64,000 bases of DNA from positions 9,119,001 to 9,183,000 of the forward strand of contig OX621234.1 in NCBI GenBank assembly GCA_951640165.1, given 5' to 3'. Shown here in pieces: positions 1-11,120 of this stretch; position 1 is the stretch's first letter; each line of letters starts with the position of its first letter. A program made the translations under genes and the position numbers. The notes beneath the pieces were generated by a model. The model was not told the DNA's origin. It searched no databases and worked only from the letters and a program-made list of their open reading frames with translations. The DNA comes from Pseudoips prasinana (taxonomy: Eukaryota > Arthropoda > Insecta > Lepidoptera > Nolidae).

Positions 1-1388
1 ACAACAGAAATGTCAAATTGAATATAATAATTATTTCTTTTTGATGTTGGTTAGTGAGCAAAATAGATGTTAGAGTGATGGATTTTAAATTCTTGGTGTG
101 GGTCTGTCACGGTAATGTTATTTAACAGTATTCTATCTTCATACAAGCGCTCAGAACGTGACTGATGAACGTGACCTAAGTGGCTCAATTTAGGTGTACA
201 CAGGTATATTCATTGTAATAAGTACATTGCTTACTAAATATAAAAAGCAATTATATACTATATTGTACCTATTATTAGCTTGAATTCGTCAATAATGCAC
301 CGAGGGATAATTTGTTTTCTTTTTAATAGGCAGGTATTTCGCTTTTTCCATCAAGTAAAATACCTGGAATAATAGGTGGATAAAAAGTACTAGGTAGTGT
401 CCTAGGCTAGGCTATCTGCTTACTTGTGTATTTAGCTACTCACATAATAATATATTATTAAATTAGGCGTATTTCATGTAATTAATTATATTCATTATCA
501 TTGCCCTATTAACAAATGGACGTCGTGTCTGCGCTCAAAAGTGTCCAAAATCAGTGTGCTAAAACGTCAATAAAGCAAAAATCACGGGAAACGAATACTT
601 TGATCGATTGCCACATTAGAACATTTAAAAACTACTTTTAAACACATTTAACATTTAAAAAAGCGAGAGAAGAATATGGTAAATTATATTTTCAATAAGT
701 ACTATTAATTCGTAATTTAAAATTAGTATTTATTGCTTGAGGCCTAATTTAATTTGAATTTAAAATAATTCTTATATTCTATTTCATTCCGAACGAAATT
801 ATTTTTTATGAACAAAAATTTAATATTATCAATCACTAAATTAGATTGATGAATTTAAAATACTGTAGGCGGGCACCCTAATTCCGTGTTTATGTACCGC
901 GGGGCTGTAGGTAATTATTTCAAGACCAGGGCCGAGTTACAATACTGTTAGACATCATTACCGTGGTTTAGTATTTTTTTTATTATAAAACTTGTTCTGT
1001 TTTATAAGGTAATTTGTAAGATGCCAGGTACATATAATATTCTTGTTTTATGACTGATTTTTAGATTGGCAATTTTTAAATTAATGTTAGGGGAAGTTCA
1101 TTAAATCCGAAGCTTCCTTCTTTCTTTCTTTAAATGTTTAATTATGGTATATTCCACTTATAAATTAGATCTATGTAAATGGTACTTTCAGTTTTTGAGA
1201 TGAATGGCCTTCCAGACGCCTGAAGAGCCTGTACATAAATAGTATTCTCCTTTGCATATTTCAAAAAAGCAATTAGATTACATCAACGTGAATGTCAACA
1301 ATACTCTCTTTGACAATCCCACACCATATCTTAATTACTAACTTCGGTCTAGTTGAATCCTCCTAATTGTAAAAATTGCTTGTTACAG
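1..1388. other. Presumed intron, no gene seen
   Basis: AT-rich sequence with stops in all frames and no repeat family that I could match elsewhere in the window. A short pyrimidine tract (CCTTCTTTCTTTCTTT) lies near 1111. The segment ends at an acceptor-like TTGCTTGTTACAG that leads into the exon at 1389, so I infer it is the upstream intron of that gene. Confidence 0.5.
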
Positions 1389-1532
1389 AGTAACTACAGC
1401 AAATTCCTTAAGAATCTCCACACCGAGCAGATTGCCAAGCTCCATGCGAAGAACCAGCATGAATGTGATCTGCTGGAAGATCTGCGGACTTACGTGATTA
1501 AGCGCTCTGCCATAGAGAAGTCTTATTCAGAG
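1389..1532 (+). CDS. nwk: Internal exon of nervous wreck-like F-BAR/SH3 protein (FCHSD family)
   Basis: A 48-codon open exon, phase 0 at both ends, preceded by TTACAG and followed by GTGAGT, which are canonical acceptor and donor sites. The product includes [14 protein letters not shown] and [20 protein letters not shown] and ends in EKSYSE. This matches my memory of the N-terminal part of the F-BAR (FCH) domain of Drosophila Nervous wreck and vertebrate FCHSD1/2. Those proteins bend membranes and link endocytosis to actin, notably at synapses. The exon lies at the start of the F-BAR helices; the next expected residues, a LLKISS-type helix, are not present before the donor. I found neither the first exon nor the following one in the window, so only a fragment of the gene is visible. 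The reading frame has no damage. The family call rests on remembered similarity only. Confidence 0.78.
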
Positions 1533-1734
1533 GTGAGTACTATCTTACCAAAGATGTACATAAAAGAGATTGTACATGTACAGCACACGTAATTTCTGTA
1601 ACGACCTTTAGTGATTCTTTCTGTTTTAGTTTTATCACGCAAATACGAAAGCCTACTGACATGTCTTCAAAGGTGCCGCCCGACTACATTATTCTACTAT
1701 AGCAATTATGTTGTCCTGGTAGAGTTGCAGCCAT

Positions 1735-2058
1735 AACTACCAATCTTAATGGAGATTAGCCATCTGCGGGGGCCATATTATACTGCACACTTATGGGCTC
1801 ATAGGTGAACTTCCTAATACCTCACTCTCATTATCCTATAGGACAGCTAGATAATTCGACCCAGTGATGACGTACAGGACCGACGAATTTAGAATCTATC
1901 TCCAAAACACGGGGTGTACTACCGCTTCTACTACTACCTTCTTGTCTCCGGGCGGATACATTTTTCTCCCCAAAAATCTCTTTTAGCCCGGCCGGGATTT
2001 GAGTCCAGGACATCGTTATCTGCAGTTCAACACGCTACCGCTAGTCAACGAGGTAGTC
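1735..2058 (-). mobile_element. SINE-C copy, antisense
   Basis: Read on the - strand it has an A-box-like TGACTAGCGGTAGCG near 2040, a B-box-like GACTCAAATCCC near 1998, and a body resembling the copies at 5945, 9640, 11730 and 31083. Features shared with them include the CACGGGGTGT stretch and the 'gaccgac' region. Diverged and with no clear target duplication. It is probably a tRNA-derived SINE. Confidence 0.55.
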
Positions 2059-2440
2059 AAACTCTAATCCGGACTTGGATCTACCATACACGGCAGCACA
2101 TTAGCTTAATGTTGTATTCCTGAGTGTGAGTATGGTTCCCAGAGGACTGCACGGTGTGGAGATGGGTTAGGGACGTGCGTGCGATGACCCCGGTTTAAAA
2201 ATGTAGTCATAAAAATGTTGAAAAGTTAATTATAAGACAATGTAAATTTTATTGTATTGTGATATTAAAGTTAGTACGAATATCCAGTAAAAAATAATAC
2301 TTAAAAACTATTTTTACAATAAAATATTTTTTTTATTTGCTATTTTATAAGCTGTTATTACTATCCACTTTTTTTTTTTAATTATTGTTTGACATATTGA
2401 CATTATAAATTTGATATAAACAAGAAAACAATAACATATA

Positions 2441-2761
2441 TCTATACATATAATAAAATCGTAGGGAAGTCAAAACTGTACATTGAATATTTTTTGAAAA
2501 GGATATTTGGGGCGTGATCTACAATCGATATCGAAGACAAAAATATAGTTTTTAGAATTTTTGTCTGTGTGTCTGTTTGTCAGTATGTATGTCCGGGCTA
2601 AACTCAAAAAGTACTGCATGGATTTACTTCAAATTTTGCATGAATATTACTAAGACGTCGGGTCAACATATAGGCTACATATTATCACGCTATCACCTAC
2701 GGGGGAGGAGCTGTGATGATTTATAAAATTTAACGCGGGTAAAACCGCGGGGCACAGCTAG
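2441..2761 (+). mobile_element. Helitron-like A, full-length non-autonomous copy
   Basis: It starts TCTATACATATAATAAAATC and ends CACAGCTAG, flanked by A on the left and T on the right. A CGCGG/CCGCG stem-loop lies about 11 bases before the CTAG. These are the defining ends of Helitrons: TC start, 3' hairpin, CTRR end, insertion between A and T with no target duplication. It has no coding capacity, so it would depend on a Rep/helicase supplied elsewhere. The same 320-base unit recurs at 15952, 45481, 61778 and 62752. Confidence 0.72.
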
Positions 2762-2879
2762 TATATAATAATGCAAAAAATAGTGTTCCTATATATAAAA
2801 ATAATACGACGTTTTATAATTTCTTGACGTGTATAATATCTTGTTTATCTGTTTAAGCTTTTATTTTATTATTTATCTA

Positions 2880-2963
2880 TTGTTTCCTTAATATTAACAC
2901 ACAAACTTGTACAAAACTTGTACTCCACCAAACCGATCAGTCGGTTTGACTGCGGGAGAAAAT
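2880..2963 (-). repeat. Dispersed repeat shared with 8978..9059
   Basis: Contains the inverted motif ACCGATCAGTCGGTTTGACT and a CTTAATATTAACACA tail. The reverse complement appears at 8978..9059. It probably marks the end of a retroelement of unknown family. Confidence 0.5.
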
Positions 2964-3047
2964 TCTCAAAAAAACTTGTGTGTACTTATGTACACGCGTT
3001 AGAAGTTATACTTCTTAATATACAACTTGAACATAGTTATCAATTTT

Positions 3048-3198
3048 CATACCACCTAGAACTAACTTCATGCTGTTATTTTTACGATGCGCGCGCGGAC
3101 GCGCGCGCAGCTGCGCGTAAAAATTCACTGTCATACCGCCTAGAACTAACTTCATGCTGTTAAATTTTTTGGAGTCGGTGTGCGCGCGCATCGAAAAA
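3048..3198. repeat. Direct repeat of 30 bases around a CG-rich block
   Basis: The stretch beginning CATACC and ending CATGCTGTTA occurs at 3048..3077 and again at 3132..3161. Between them lies GCGCGCGCGGACGCGCGCGC, a purine-pyrimidine alternation in otherwise AT-rich DNA. A second GTGCGCGCGCATCG block follows near 3179. Confidence 0.7.
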
Positions 3199-3248
3199 AT
3201 TCACTCTCATCATTTTTCTCCATCGCGCCAAAAGAAGTATAACTTCAA

Positions 3249-3524
3249 AAACTTGACACATGAGACAGTCATATACACAAAGTTTTCTAATGACAAAAAG
3301 AGGGGTATAAATATTTCACTCATTGTTCACTCATTCATATTTGGTTGGATTACATTACGGAACAAAACCTCTTTAATGATACCAACGTAAAATAGAAAAA
3401 CACGGAGTTAGTTGACTCGGTGTTATTTTTCATTGGCGCAACAGAATGTTGGGTTAAAATTTTAAAGAATTAACCCGAAGTTACTTAACTCGAGTTAGTT
3501 TATTTTAGCCTAGCTTTTGGTGCC
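3249..3524 (-). mobile_element. Partial DNA-transposon/MITE copy, same family as 33107..33834
   Basis: About 275 bases that match, in reverse orientation, the left part of the terminal-inverted-repeat element at 33107. Shared landmarks are TTGGCGCAACAGAATGTTG, AACTCGAGTTAGTT and TAGCCTAGCTTTTGGTG. Only one end is present, so the copy is truncated. Confidence 0.6.
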
Positions 3525-3547
3525 TAAGAAAACTATCTAGTCTTAGA

Positions 3548-3843
<296 letters not shown>

Positions 3844-4554
3844 TTTGTTATAAAAATCACATTTTACCCGCAAATAATAATTATATTAAATTTTCCATGG
3901 CGTAATTTAACTTAACATTTATTGATGACTTTCTGTTCCACGTTGCCTATTTAATCTAATAGAATATAGGTCACAAAAGGATTAAGGTGGATAAATTGGT
4001 TTACGGAACCATATCTTCCGATTTAATAGAACTTATTTTATATTGCTTTAAGCTGTGAAGTTGAATTTTATTGGCTTGGCAAAGATAATCAAGAGTAATA
4101 CCTACTCTGGGTTATTTTTATTACTATGCGACTTGTTTATACGAATTTGACGTATCTAGTTCTCAAACAACGATGAGCGGATGCAATTTCACAGCAAATT
4201 TACCCGCAGAAAACTGAAAAATGATTTCTGGTTAGGTCAACCAATCAACTTTTAAATAAAGATCATTGCAATCTTGAGCTTAAAAATCTACTATTTCTAT
4301 TACTTATAATATTTTGAGATAACCGTTTTGGTGTTGGTGGATGCAGTATTTTTGCTTAGGATACGGAATTTTATAACTTCCTCTTAACGGGAATGGAGCA
4401 ACATGATTGGTTAATAAAATGATGGCGTGAAAAGTTTTGCCAATTGCAATTAGATGGTATGAACTAATTTGAGTGAATTTGTTCATACGTTTTGTTTTAT
4501 GTAGACTTGACTAAGCCTACTGTACTTTACGACCATTTTGGTATGCATAGTTTT
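3844..4554. other. No gene or repeat recognised
   Basis: AT-rich, stops in all frames, presumed intron. No family shared with the rest of the window was noticed. Confidence 0.4.
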
Positions 4555-4689
4555 GTACAGACGCCAGCACATCAAGCTACCCCAATCTGTCAAATTTCCC
4601 CAATTGAAAGTGAACCTTATACTTTTGCGATAAAGTTGAAAATCAATAAGAGAATTTTGTCAGATTGGGGTAGCTGGATGTGCTGGTAC
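4555..4689. mobile_element. Palindromic MITE P, copy 1
   Basis: Left end GTACAGACGCCAGCACAT followed by CTACCCCAATCTGTCAAATT. The right end is the complement: CAGATTGGGGTAGC then TGTGCTGGTAC. The middle holds AATTGAAAGTGAACCTTATA. The terminal inverted repeats are long relative to the 135-base length, so a transcript would fold into one hairpin. Further copies are at 12238, 35280, 45185, 59403 and 59743. Confidence 0.75.
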
Positions 4690-5944
4690 ATAGGTACCAA
4701 ATAGTATTTCTTTTCTGACTAGAGTGGTAACGACGGAATAAAGCAGTTATATCGAAGCGAGAGCGTTGTGCATAGTCCAGCATTGATGAAACAGTACATT
4801 ACAGTGGCGGTTCATCAATAATTTAGTCTCTGTCAAAGCATATATGGTCCGACCCCGTAACCTTCGAATACTGTTTGGAGCCTCATGTGGTAATTCTTAT
4901 TCGATTGTTTTAGGCATCTTTTGAATTATACGTAATGTTGTTGAAATAAAGTAATGAAATTTTGTTCAGCACTTGGGTATTAACATACACTTGTATTTGT
5001 GAAGCTCACAATAACACAACTAAGTCAAATACAGCATTAAAGTAACAAATAATTTATTCCGTTCGTGCTGTCTGTGTTATGACATATTTTTTTTACCTTA
5101 AATAAATAATAATGTACAAGTTACTAAGCTATTAGTTTTAACTTTAGTACTATTTTATTGAAACATGATTGAGCTACTTCATAAAATGTAAAACCCACGC
5201 TTTTCTCTGCAATAATTGTATAGTGGCACTGACAGCAGAAAACAGTTCGCAATTGAAATGGCGAGCAGCACAGATTAAACAATATAATTTCTGTTCTATA
5301 GTTGTAGATTACTCTTGGCTCGGAGAATATGATTGGTTTGAAATAACTATTATTGTTTAAAAAATAATTATAATGGCATACTGCAGGTCAATGTATTAAA
5401 TTATATATTTTTGTATAAAATTTGAAATCAATAGGTATAGTATACACTTGTCAGCAAAAAAATTGAAATACCTCTGAAATTTAGCTTTGTGTTAGATTTA
5501 ACAATAATTTAATTGTTTTTACAAGAGGTAACGAATAAACGTGGTTAGGAGGATTGTTGTATTCAAAACTGTCTCGTATATGTGTTATAATTTAATATAT
5601 AATTTAACATATAGACTATAATTTATAAAGTTAAATGGGGATGCGGATGCGAATATGACTATATTGTTTCATTAAAATCCGATACGTATTTTTGTGTGAA
5701 AGAGTAACATGTTATTCGGATATACATATATATCCGAATAACGTGTTACTCTTACCGTAATATAATTAATGTCAAATGTTTTCAGTATTGTCCCGTACAG
5801 ATTTCGTTTAAATAGATTATCAAAACGAACAATTGAAATCAGTTTCATATTTAATATAATAATTATTTATTGTTATATTTGACCAGATAATTTTACAATT
5901 TCGAACAATAGTTATAAACTGTGGATTGTAATTTTCGAAACATT
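4690..5944. other. No gene; one palindrome at 5701..5752
   Basis: AT-rich presumed intron. At 5701..5752 a 24-base arm (AGAGTAACATGTTATTCGGA and on) is followed by its near-perfect complement with one mismatch, forming a compact hairpin. Nothing else was recognised. Confidence 0.55.
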
Positions 5945-6245
5945 TATTTTATTATTATTAGAGACTGGCTTGTTGGTTTAGCGGTAGTGTGTCTAACCAC
6001 AGATAATGTAGTCCAGCATTCAAATCCCGCATCGGGCCGTGATATTGAGATTATTCCGCTAAGAAATAGTCTCATTATCAGGCGGATTTTGGCGGTAGGC
6101 AATGTTAGGTGCGTGTTAGACGTCCCATGGATCATCTGACGCATAGAAAATGCACCTGTGTGCACACGCACTATAATATGTCTCGCGCAGATGGCTAGAT
6201 GGCTACTCTCCATTGAGCCTACGCACAGTGGCCAAAATTCGACCA
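5945..6245 (+). mobile_element. SINE-C copy, sense
   Basis: An RNA polymerase III type head: A-box-like TTGGTTTAGCGGTAGTG near 5972 and B-box-like CATTCAAATCCC near 6018, about 30 bases apart. A 200-base body shared with the other SINE-C copies follows. It ends near GCCAAAATTCGACCAG. Both strands are open over about 70-90 codons, but those ORFs follow the repeat and are not genes. Confidence 0.62.
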
Positions 6246-6530
6246 GAACATTGTGAACAACTATATATATATTTTTTATACAGCCAAGTCAGGAACTGGG
6301 CCGTGTGCGTTAAAGCCTACCTGACCTCTTTAAGTCAAATATAAGTGGCAAGGGCTTTACGTGCTTCCAAAACACGGGGTGTAACTAATATAGTTATCTG
6401 TGGGTGTAACTCCACCACTGAGAATCTAAGAATACTAAACATTACTCGTAGTGTGGAAATGTTTCCCTACTATAAATAAAATAAAACTGTTTTTATTCAC
6501 TTAGACTTTGCTTGTTCTAAAACCTAAAAT

Positions 6531-6776
6531 AGGCCCAATTTAATAGATCACATTTGACACTTCATCAAATTTCAACGACCTAACCTTAACCGGCGGGCAT
6601 AGAATATTATTTATTTTTTTCGTAGTTAGAACTGCAGATTTGCTTAATTTTTGTAACCATTTATCTTTATTGTAATTATTACCAAATAAAGTAAATTTTA
6701 CAGTTCACTTTACTGTGAACTGTAAAATTTACTTTACATTTGACAGATGTCAAATGTGATCTATTAAATTGGCCCT
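6531..6776. mobile_element. MITE with 30-base terminal inverted repeats
   Basis: Left end AGGCCCAATTTAATAGATCA and right end TGATCTATTAAATTGGCCCT are near-perfect inverted repeats about 240 bases apart. The pairing extends to a TTTGACA motif. Inside, at about 6684..6738, there is a second hairpin whose arms read AAGTAAATTTTACAGTTCAC. No coding capacity; superfamily not decidable. Confidence 0.7.
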
Positions 6777-6874
6777 GCTATAATTAGAATAATATTAAGC
6801 TTCTATTGGTAAATTGTATGTTGCCATTGTTGCTCTCATTCTAGCAGGTATACGCTCTGTTTTTTATTATCTAA

Positions 6875-7196
6875 CTAGCTGTGCCCGCGACTTCGTCCGC
6901 GTGTTAATTAGTTTATTTAGTTTTTTTTTGTTTTTTTAGTAAAATAAAAGACTTTTTCTAAAATAAAAGTAGCCTTAGTTACTCCTTATTACATCAGCTA
7001 CCTGCCAATAAAAATCTCGTCAAAATCGGTCCAGCCGTTTCAGAGATTAGCCGGAACAAACAGACAGACAGACAGACAAAAATTGTAAAATATGTTATTT
7101 TGGTGTATGTACCGTATATACATTCATATTTATGTAGTAAAAACCGGTAATTTTAATATTACAAACAGACACTCCAATTTTATTTATTTGTATAGA
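6875..7196 (-). mobile_element. Helitron-like A', full-length copy
   Basis: On the - strand it starts TCTATACAAATAAATAAAAT and ends GGGCACAGCTAG, with a CGCGG-type hairpin before the end and A/T at the insertion point. The body includes an (ACAG)n tract and an ATCGGTCCAGCCGTTTCAG segment. It differs from Helitron-like A but is the same type as 13145..13456. Confidence 0.7.
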
Positions 7197-7291
7197 TGTA
7201 TAGATTACCATCTAAGCTACGCGACCGCCTGGAACTACTTTAAAATGCCATAATTTATTAGTCTCGGCTGCGTGCCTGGTAATGTGGTGTC

Positions 7292-7833
7292 TAGGGATTG
7301 CAATCCGGAAAAACGGATCCGGTAATCCGGCGGATCCGGCATCATTCAATGGTTACCGGATCCGGTACCAATATACCGGATCCGAAGACCGGATCCGGTG
7401 CTAGGAGTTTGTGGGAAAATAATATAGCTGTTGCATGAGTAGGTACTTTAAATAGAATAGGTATTGTTTTTGCTCCTTTGTATCTATTAGATATTATAGT
7501 TACTTGATAATTAATATTGTTACTTATAAATTGATCTATCTGTGAAAGTGAAAACTAGAAAGACTGAGCTACTCGTTACGTCGTAAAATTATTACTAGTT
7601 ACCTACACTACTAAATTTTAATTGTGTTCTTGTTGTCTATTTGTCTTAACATTGGTTAGGAAATAAAGTCGATTTTATATATTTGTGATTTATTTTTTAC
7701 AAACTACCTACATATAAGTGCAATGACACTTGATTAACTCACTTATTTTATACTAAAAAGTGAAAATCATCTTGATTTAATTAATCCGGTCGTATCCGGC
7801 CGGACTGAAAATGACGCCGGATTGCAATCACTA
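7292..7833. mobile_element. hAT-type MITE with 8-base target duplication
   Basis: Ends TAGGGATTGCAATCCGG and CCGGATTGCAATCACTA are 17-base inverted repeats of the hAT form (TAGNG start). GTGGTGTC is duplicated exactly on both sides (7284..7291 and 7834..7841), as expected for hAT transposases. The left 120 bases are packed with GGATCCGG motifs, which may be subterminal transposase-binding repeats. No ORF of note, so non-autonomous. Confidence 0.85.
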
Positions 7834-8012
7834 GTGGTGTCTATGTGTCAATTTATCAGCCCGCCAAGGGCGCACTTCCTACGGTGCTTTTAACTCGTTA
7901 GAAGTGAGTCAGGTGCTTAGTGATAGAAAACAACCTGTATAGTTAATTTCATTATACGGGGTGTTTCTTTTGATGGTTTTATTTATACAACCAAGCCTTG
8001 ATGATTATAAAA

Positions 8013-8145
8013 CCTTACTAATTTTATAAATGCGAAAGTTTGTGAGTATGAATGGATGTATGGATGTTAGATACTGTATGGATTTCGATGAAACTTTGTA
8101 GTAATATAATAAAGTTTAACGCGGGTGAAACCGCAGACCACAGGC
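8013..8145 (+). mobile_element. Degraded Lep1-type Helitron-like copy
   Basis: Begins near TTACTAATTTTATAAATGCG and ends TTTAACGCGGGTGAAACCGC plus a decayed CAGGCAGT in place of CAGCTAGT. The body is internally shortened. It lies head-on to the copy at 8187. Confidence 0.6.
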
Positions 8146-8186
8146 AGTATATACTAAAAATATACTTCTTTTTAAAAAATACTTCA

Positions 8187-8488
8187 CTAGCTGTGCCCCG
8201 TGGTTTTACCCGCTTCAAATTTTATAAATTATGATAGCTCCTCCCTCGTAAGATATAGCGTGTAAATATGTAGTCTATGTGTTGACCCGACCTCTTAGTA
8301 ATATTCATGCAAAATTTGTAGTAAATCCATGCAGTACTTTTTCAGTTTAGCCCGGACATACATACAGACAAAGAGACACACAGACAAAAATTCTAAAAAC
8401 TATAATTTTGGCTTCGATATCTTCTGTAATCACGCCTCAAGTATCCTTGTAAAAAAATATTCAATGTACATTTTATTATATGTATAAA
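8187..8488 (-). mobile_element. Helitron-like A copy, slightly decayed 5' end
   Basis: Its CTAG end is at 8187..8190, followed by CTGTGCCCCGTGGTTTTACC. The distal end reads TTTTATTATATGTATAAATT, with the terminal TC lost. Several substitutions relative to the copies at 2441 and 62752 suggest greater age. Confidence 0.65.
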
Positions 8489-8500
8489 TTGTGATTTGTT

Positions 8501-9300
8501 TACATCATTATCAGCCCTTTTATAGTCCACTGCTAGACATAGGCCACCCCCAATCATTTCTATAACGTATCCGTTTGGAGGGGTGTGCCTCGTCACCGCG
8601 CTTGTCATGCGAGTTGGCAGTTAGGTGTCGCTACTACCGTCTTCCTTTTGTATTTTTTTTTTTTTTTTTTTTTTTAAGTTGGGGAAATCCTTTATGGATC
8701 GTCCCGTCGCTGGGGAAGCGACGGGGTATGTCGGACTCCCAGTGCCACCTTTAGTCCAGACCACGGGATTCGCTCGCGCATGCACCGCAGCCTGGACAGG
8801 TGCTGGCCCACTTTTCAGTAAGCCTCACTTCTGTTGGGGACATCTTACTAAATTAGATTAGATAGATAATAGAGATATTGTTTATACATAAAATAGTGCC
8901 ATAATATCAACTGTGATTAATAATAGTTATTAGTTATTTTTAGTATATATCATGTTGTTGTTTTCTTGTTTATTGAGACTTTTCTCCCGCAGTCAAACCG
9001 ACTGATCGGTTTTGTGGGGTATTTTTCTGGACTTGTGTTTTAATATTAAGGAAACAATAAATAATAAATAAATAAATAATCCATGCCCCCCTCTTCAAAA
9101 GAGGCGCGCGCGGAACACGGTGCGCCACCGTCTCGGGCCTATTCTGGTCGGATGGTGGACTGCCTCATGTCCACCATCCGCAGGCCTCTCCTCATGGGCT
9201 ACCCGTCTACCTGGTGTAACCCTAAGTAGCCTTTTACGACACCTACGTGATGGTATTGGGCCTTGTTATTCTTTCTGGCCCGGAAACGACACAGTTTCTC
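8501..9300. mobile_element. Nested repeat: 'CATCATTATCAGC' element split by retroelement DNA
   Basis: The left part (8501..8640: CATCATTATCAGCCC, then CACCGCGCTTGTCATGCGAG) and the right part (about 9218..9300: GTAGCCTTTTACGACACC, then CCCGGAAACGACACAG) are the two halves of the element seen whole at 61021 and duplicated at 44089. The 550 bases between them are foreign. They comprise an antisense poly(A)-tailed retroelement at 8653 and a retroelement end shared with 2880..2963. Confidence 0.55.
8653..8850 (-). mobile_element. Retroelement 3' end with 23-base poly(A) tail
   Basis: T23 on the + strand at 8653..8675 is the poly(A) tail. Next to it, on the - strand, GAGTCCGACATACCCCGTCG leads into a GCGACGGG/CCCGTCGC hairpin. 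The same GAGTCCGACATACCC-plus-hairpin layout occurs before the poly(A) at 40685..40856, so both are the 3' end of one family. No coding region remains. Confidence 0.55.
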
Positions 9301-9639
9301 TTACTATTTGTTTACTCTCTGCAAAAATTATATAATATTTAGTTTTCCGTAATTGGCGTATTGTTTGGTTTGTAATTAAATACATAATAATATCTCTTGA
9401 TAATAACTTTATACGAGCTAGCTAAATATCATTTCTGTAATAAAATAAATTTTATAAATGTTTTCATACAAGATGTACCTAAATATCTATGTTACTAGAA
9501 ATAATATCTAATGTAAACAACTATATTACTACAAACATGTTCTGATTATTTACAAGCGCTTATTTAAAGTCTACGTGAATAAAAACCTTTTTTATTTATT
9601 TTATTTTATTTATTTTATAATAATGTCCTCCTAGCCGAA
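9301..9639. other. No gene or element recognised
   Basis: AT-rich, with a TTTATTTTATTTTATTTATT tract near 9590 that may be the worn tail of the SINE that follows. Confidence 0.4.
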
Positions 9640-9950
9640 TTTTTGGCCACGACGGCCAGTCTTAAAGCAGACTAGGCATCTGCGTGGGACATATAATAGT
9701 GCTCAAGTGTGTACGCAAACACAGGAGCACTTTCTATTCCATTACTCTCAGGATCCGATGGGGCGACTGGCGACAAGACCAGAAATGGGTCAGGTACAGG
9801 ACCGACGGCTTTATCTGCTCTCCGAAGCACCGGGGTATAATACCGCCAACTCCCAGACTTCGGGCTGATATTAAGATTTTTTTTCTTTTTATATATCCCA
9901 CTTCACTTTTTGTTCGACCCGGGATTTGAACCCAGGACCTCGTTATCTCG
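9640..9950 (-). mobile_element. SINE-C copy, antisense
   Basis: On the - strand the B-box-like GGTTCAAATCCCGGGTCGAA lies near 9925, close to GAGATAACGAGGTCCT, as in the copy at 1735. The rest carries the ACAGGACCGACGG and GGGGTATAATACCGCC region. The A-box side is cut off, so the copy is 5'-truncated. Confidence 0.55.
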
Positions 9951-10118
9951 TTATAATCTTTTTGGAATATAAGGACAACTGCAGGGTGTTCACAACTGTC
10001 AGGCCTGTAAGTTGATTACTGAGGAGTTCTATTTTCAACATTGCACTAAGTGTTTCAATGAAGCTTAGCGGTTTAATTTACAAGTTGCGGTAGCGTGTAT
10101 TAATGCAAATATATATAC

Positions 10119-10366
10119 TTGCAAATGCTTGCTTTTCACGCCGGAGGTCATCGGTTCGATTCCCACCCAGGAAAGATAATTGTGTGCATAAACATGACTG
10201 TTTGTCCTGAGTCTGGTTATAATTATCTATATAAGTATGTATTGACAAAAGTAAAGTAGTATATGTATTATATCAGTTATCTGGTTTCTATAGCACAAGC
10301 TCTGCTTAGATTGGGATCAGATGGCCGTGTGTAAATAATGTCCCAGGTTATTATTATTATTATTAG
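10119..10366 (+). mobile_element. SINE-B copy, 5'-truncated
   Basis: It includes TTTTCACGCCGGAGGTCATC and B-box GGTTCGATTCCCACCCAGGA. A body follows with GTCCTGAGTCTG, TATATAAGTATGTATT, AGCTCTGCTTAG, GGGATCAGATGGCCGTGTG and GTCCCAGG, then an (ATT)n tail. The A box is missing. Related copies are at 24053, 34970, 35816, 42015, 42989 and 63905. Confidence 0.68.
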
Positions 10367-10574
10367 ATAGCTGTCTTAAAAGTCTTATTAGGATTATTCT
10401 GATATGAGAAATTTCTAGCTTCATTGCAATAATTAATGGAATCAGGCGTTACTTTGCGGAAATCAATAACATATAAAAATTAATATGTACTGTTAATTCC
10501 GCTAATTGTCATATTAATAAAGCCGGGACGAAATAAGCACCGCCATCCCGCCCGCAATAAATATGCACATGCAA

Positions 10575-10619
10575 GAAGGATAATTTGAATTGAACGATTT
10601 GAAGGATAATTTGAATTGA
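10575..10619. repeat. 19-base direct repeat, 26-base period
   Basis: GAAGGATAATTTGAATTGA occurs at 10575..10593 and again at 10601..10619, immediately before the SINE-A copy. Both copies are on the same side of the SINE, so this is a local duplication and not a target site duplication. Confidence 0.8.
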
Positions 10620-10870
10620 CGGTCACCATAGCCTAGTTGGTAGTGCTCCTGCCTACGAAGCTGGTGGTCCTGGGTTCGAATCCCGGTAAGTGCAAATATT
10701 TGTGTGATGAGCACTTTTCTGTTTCTGAGTCATGGATGTTTTCTATTCTATCTATATAAGTATGTATATCGTCGCCTGGTACCCATAGTACAAGCTTTGC
10801 TTAGTTTGGGGCTAGGATGATCTGTGTGACATTGTCCCCAGATATTATTATATTATTATTATATAATATT
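10619..10870 (+). mobile_element. SINE-A full-length copy
   Basis: The tRNA-like head has A box TAGCCTAGTTGGTAGTGCTC and B box GGTTCGAATCCC about 35 bases later. The body contains CTGAGTCATGGATG, a TATATAAGTATGTATATCG stretch and GGGCTAGGATGATCTGTGTG, ending in an (ATT)n tail. The matched A and B boxes imply an internal RNA polymerase III promoter. The - strand is open across part of it but is not a gene. Confidence 0.78.
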
Positions 10871-11120
10871 GTAAATGTAAATAACACCTCCCGGCTATGG
10901 TACCCAGCACGTGTTTCAGTCTTCAACGGACCATTCGTCAGGGATGTTAACTCGTCGAGTGATTGAATGCGATGACGAAGAAAATTATATATCCCTCGAG
11001 AAAGAACAAACAGTTAGAAAAATATCGGTGATAACTTCTAAATTCATTCACTCTACCAATCGGATGGGAACTCGCAGCACTGAGGCCTTAATAGCTTCTG
11101 TCAGGAATCATGTAAAACTG

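Noticed and set aside
10619..10690. tRNA gene at the SINE-A head
   Set aside because: The same head recurs in several copies with a common non-tRNA body, so it is a SINE.
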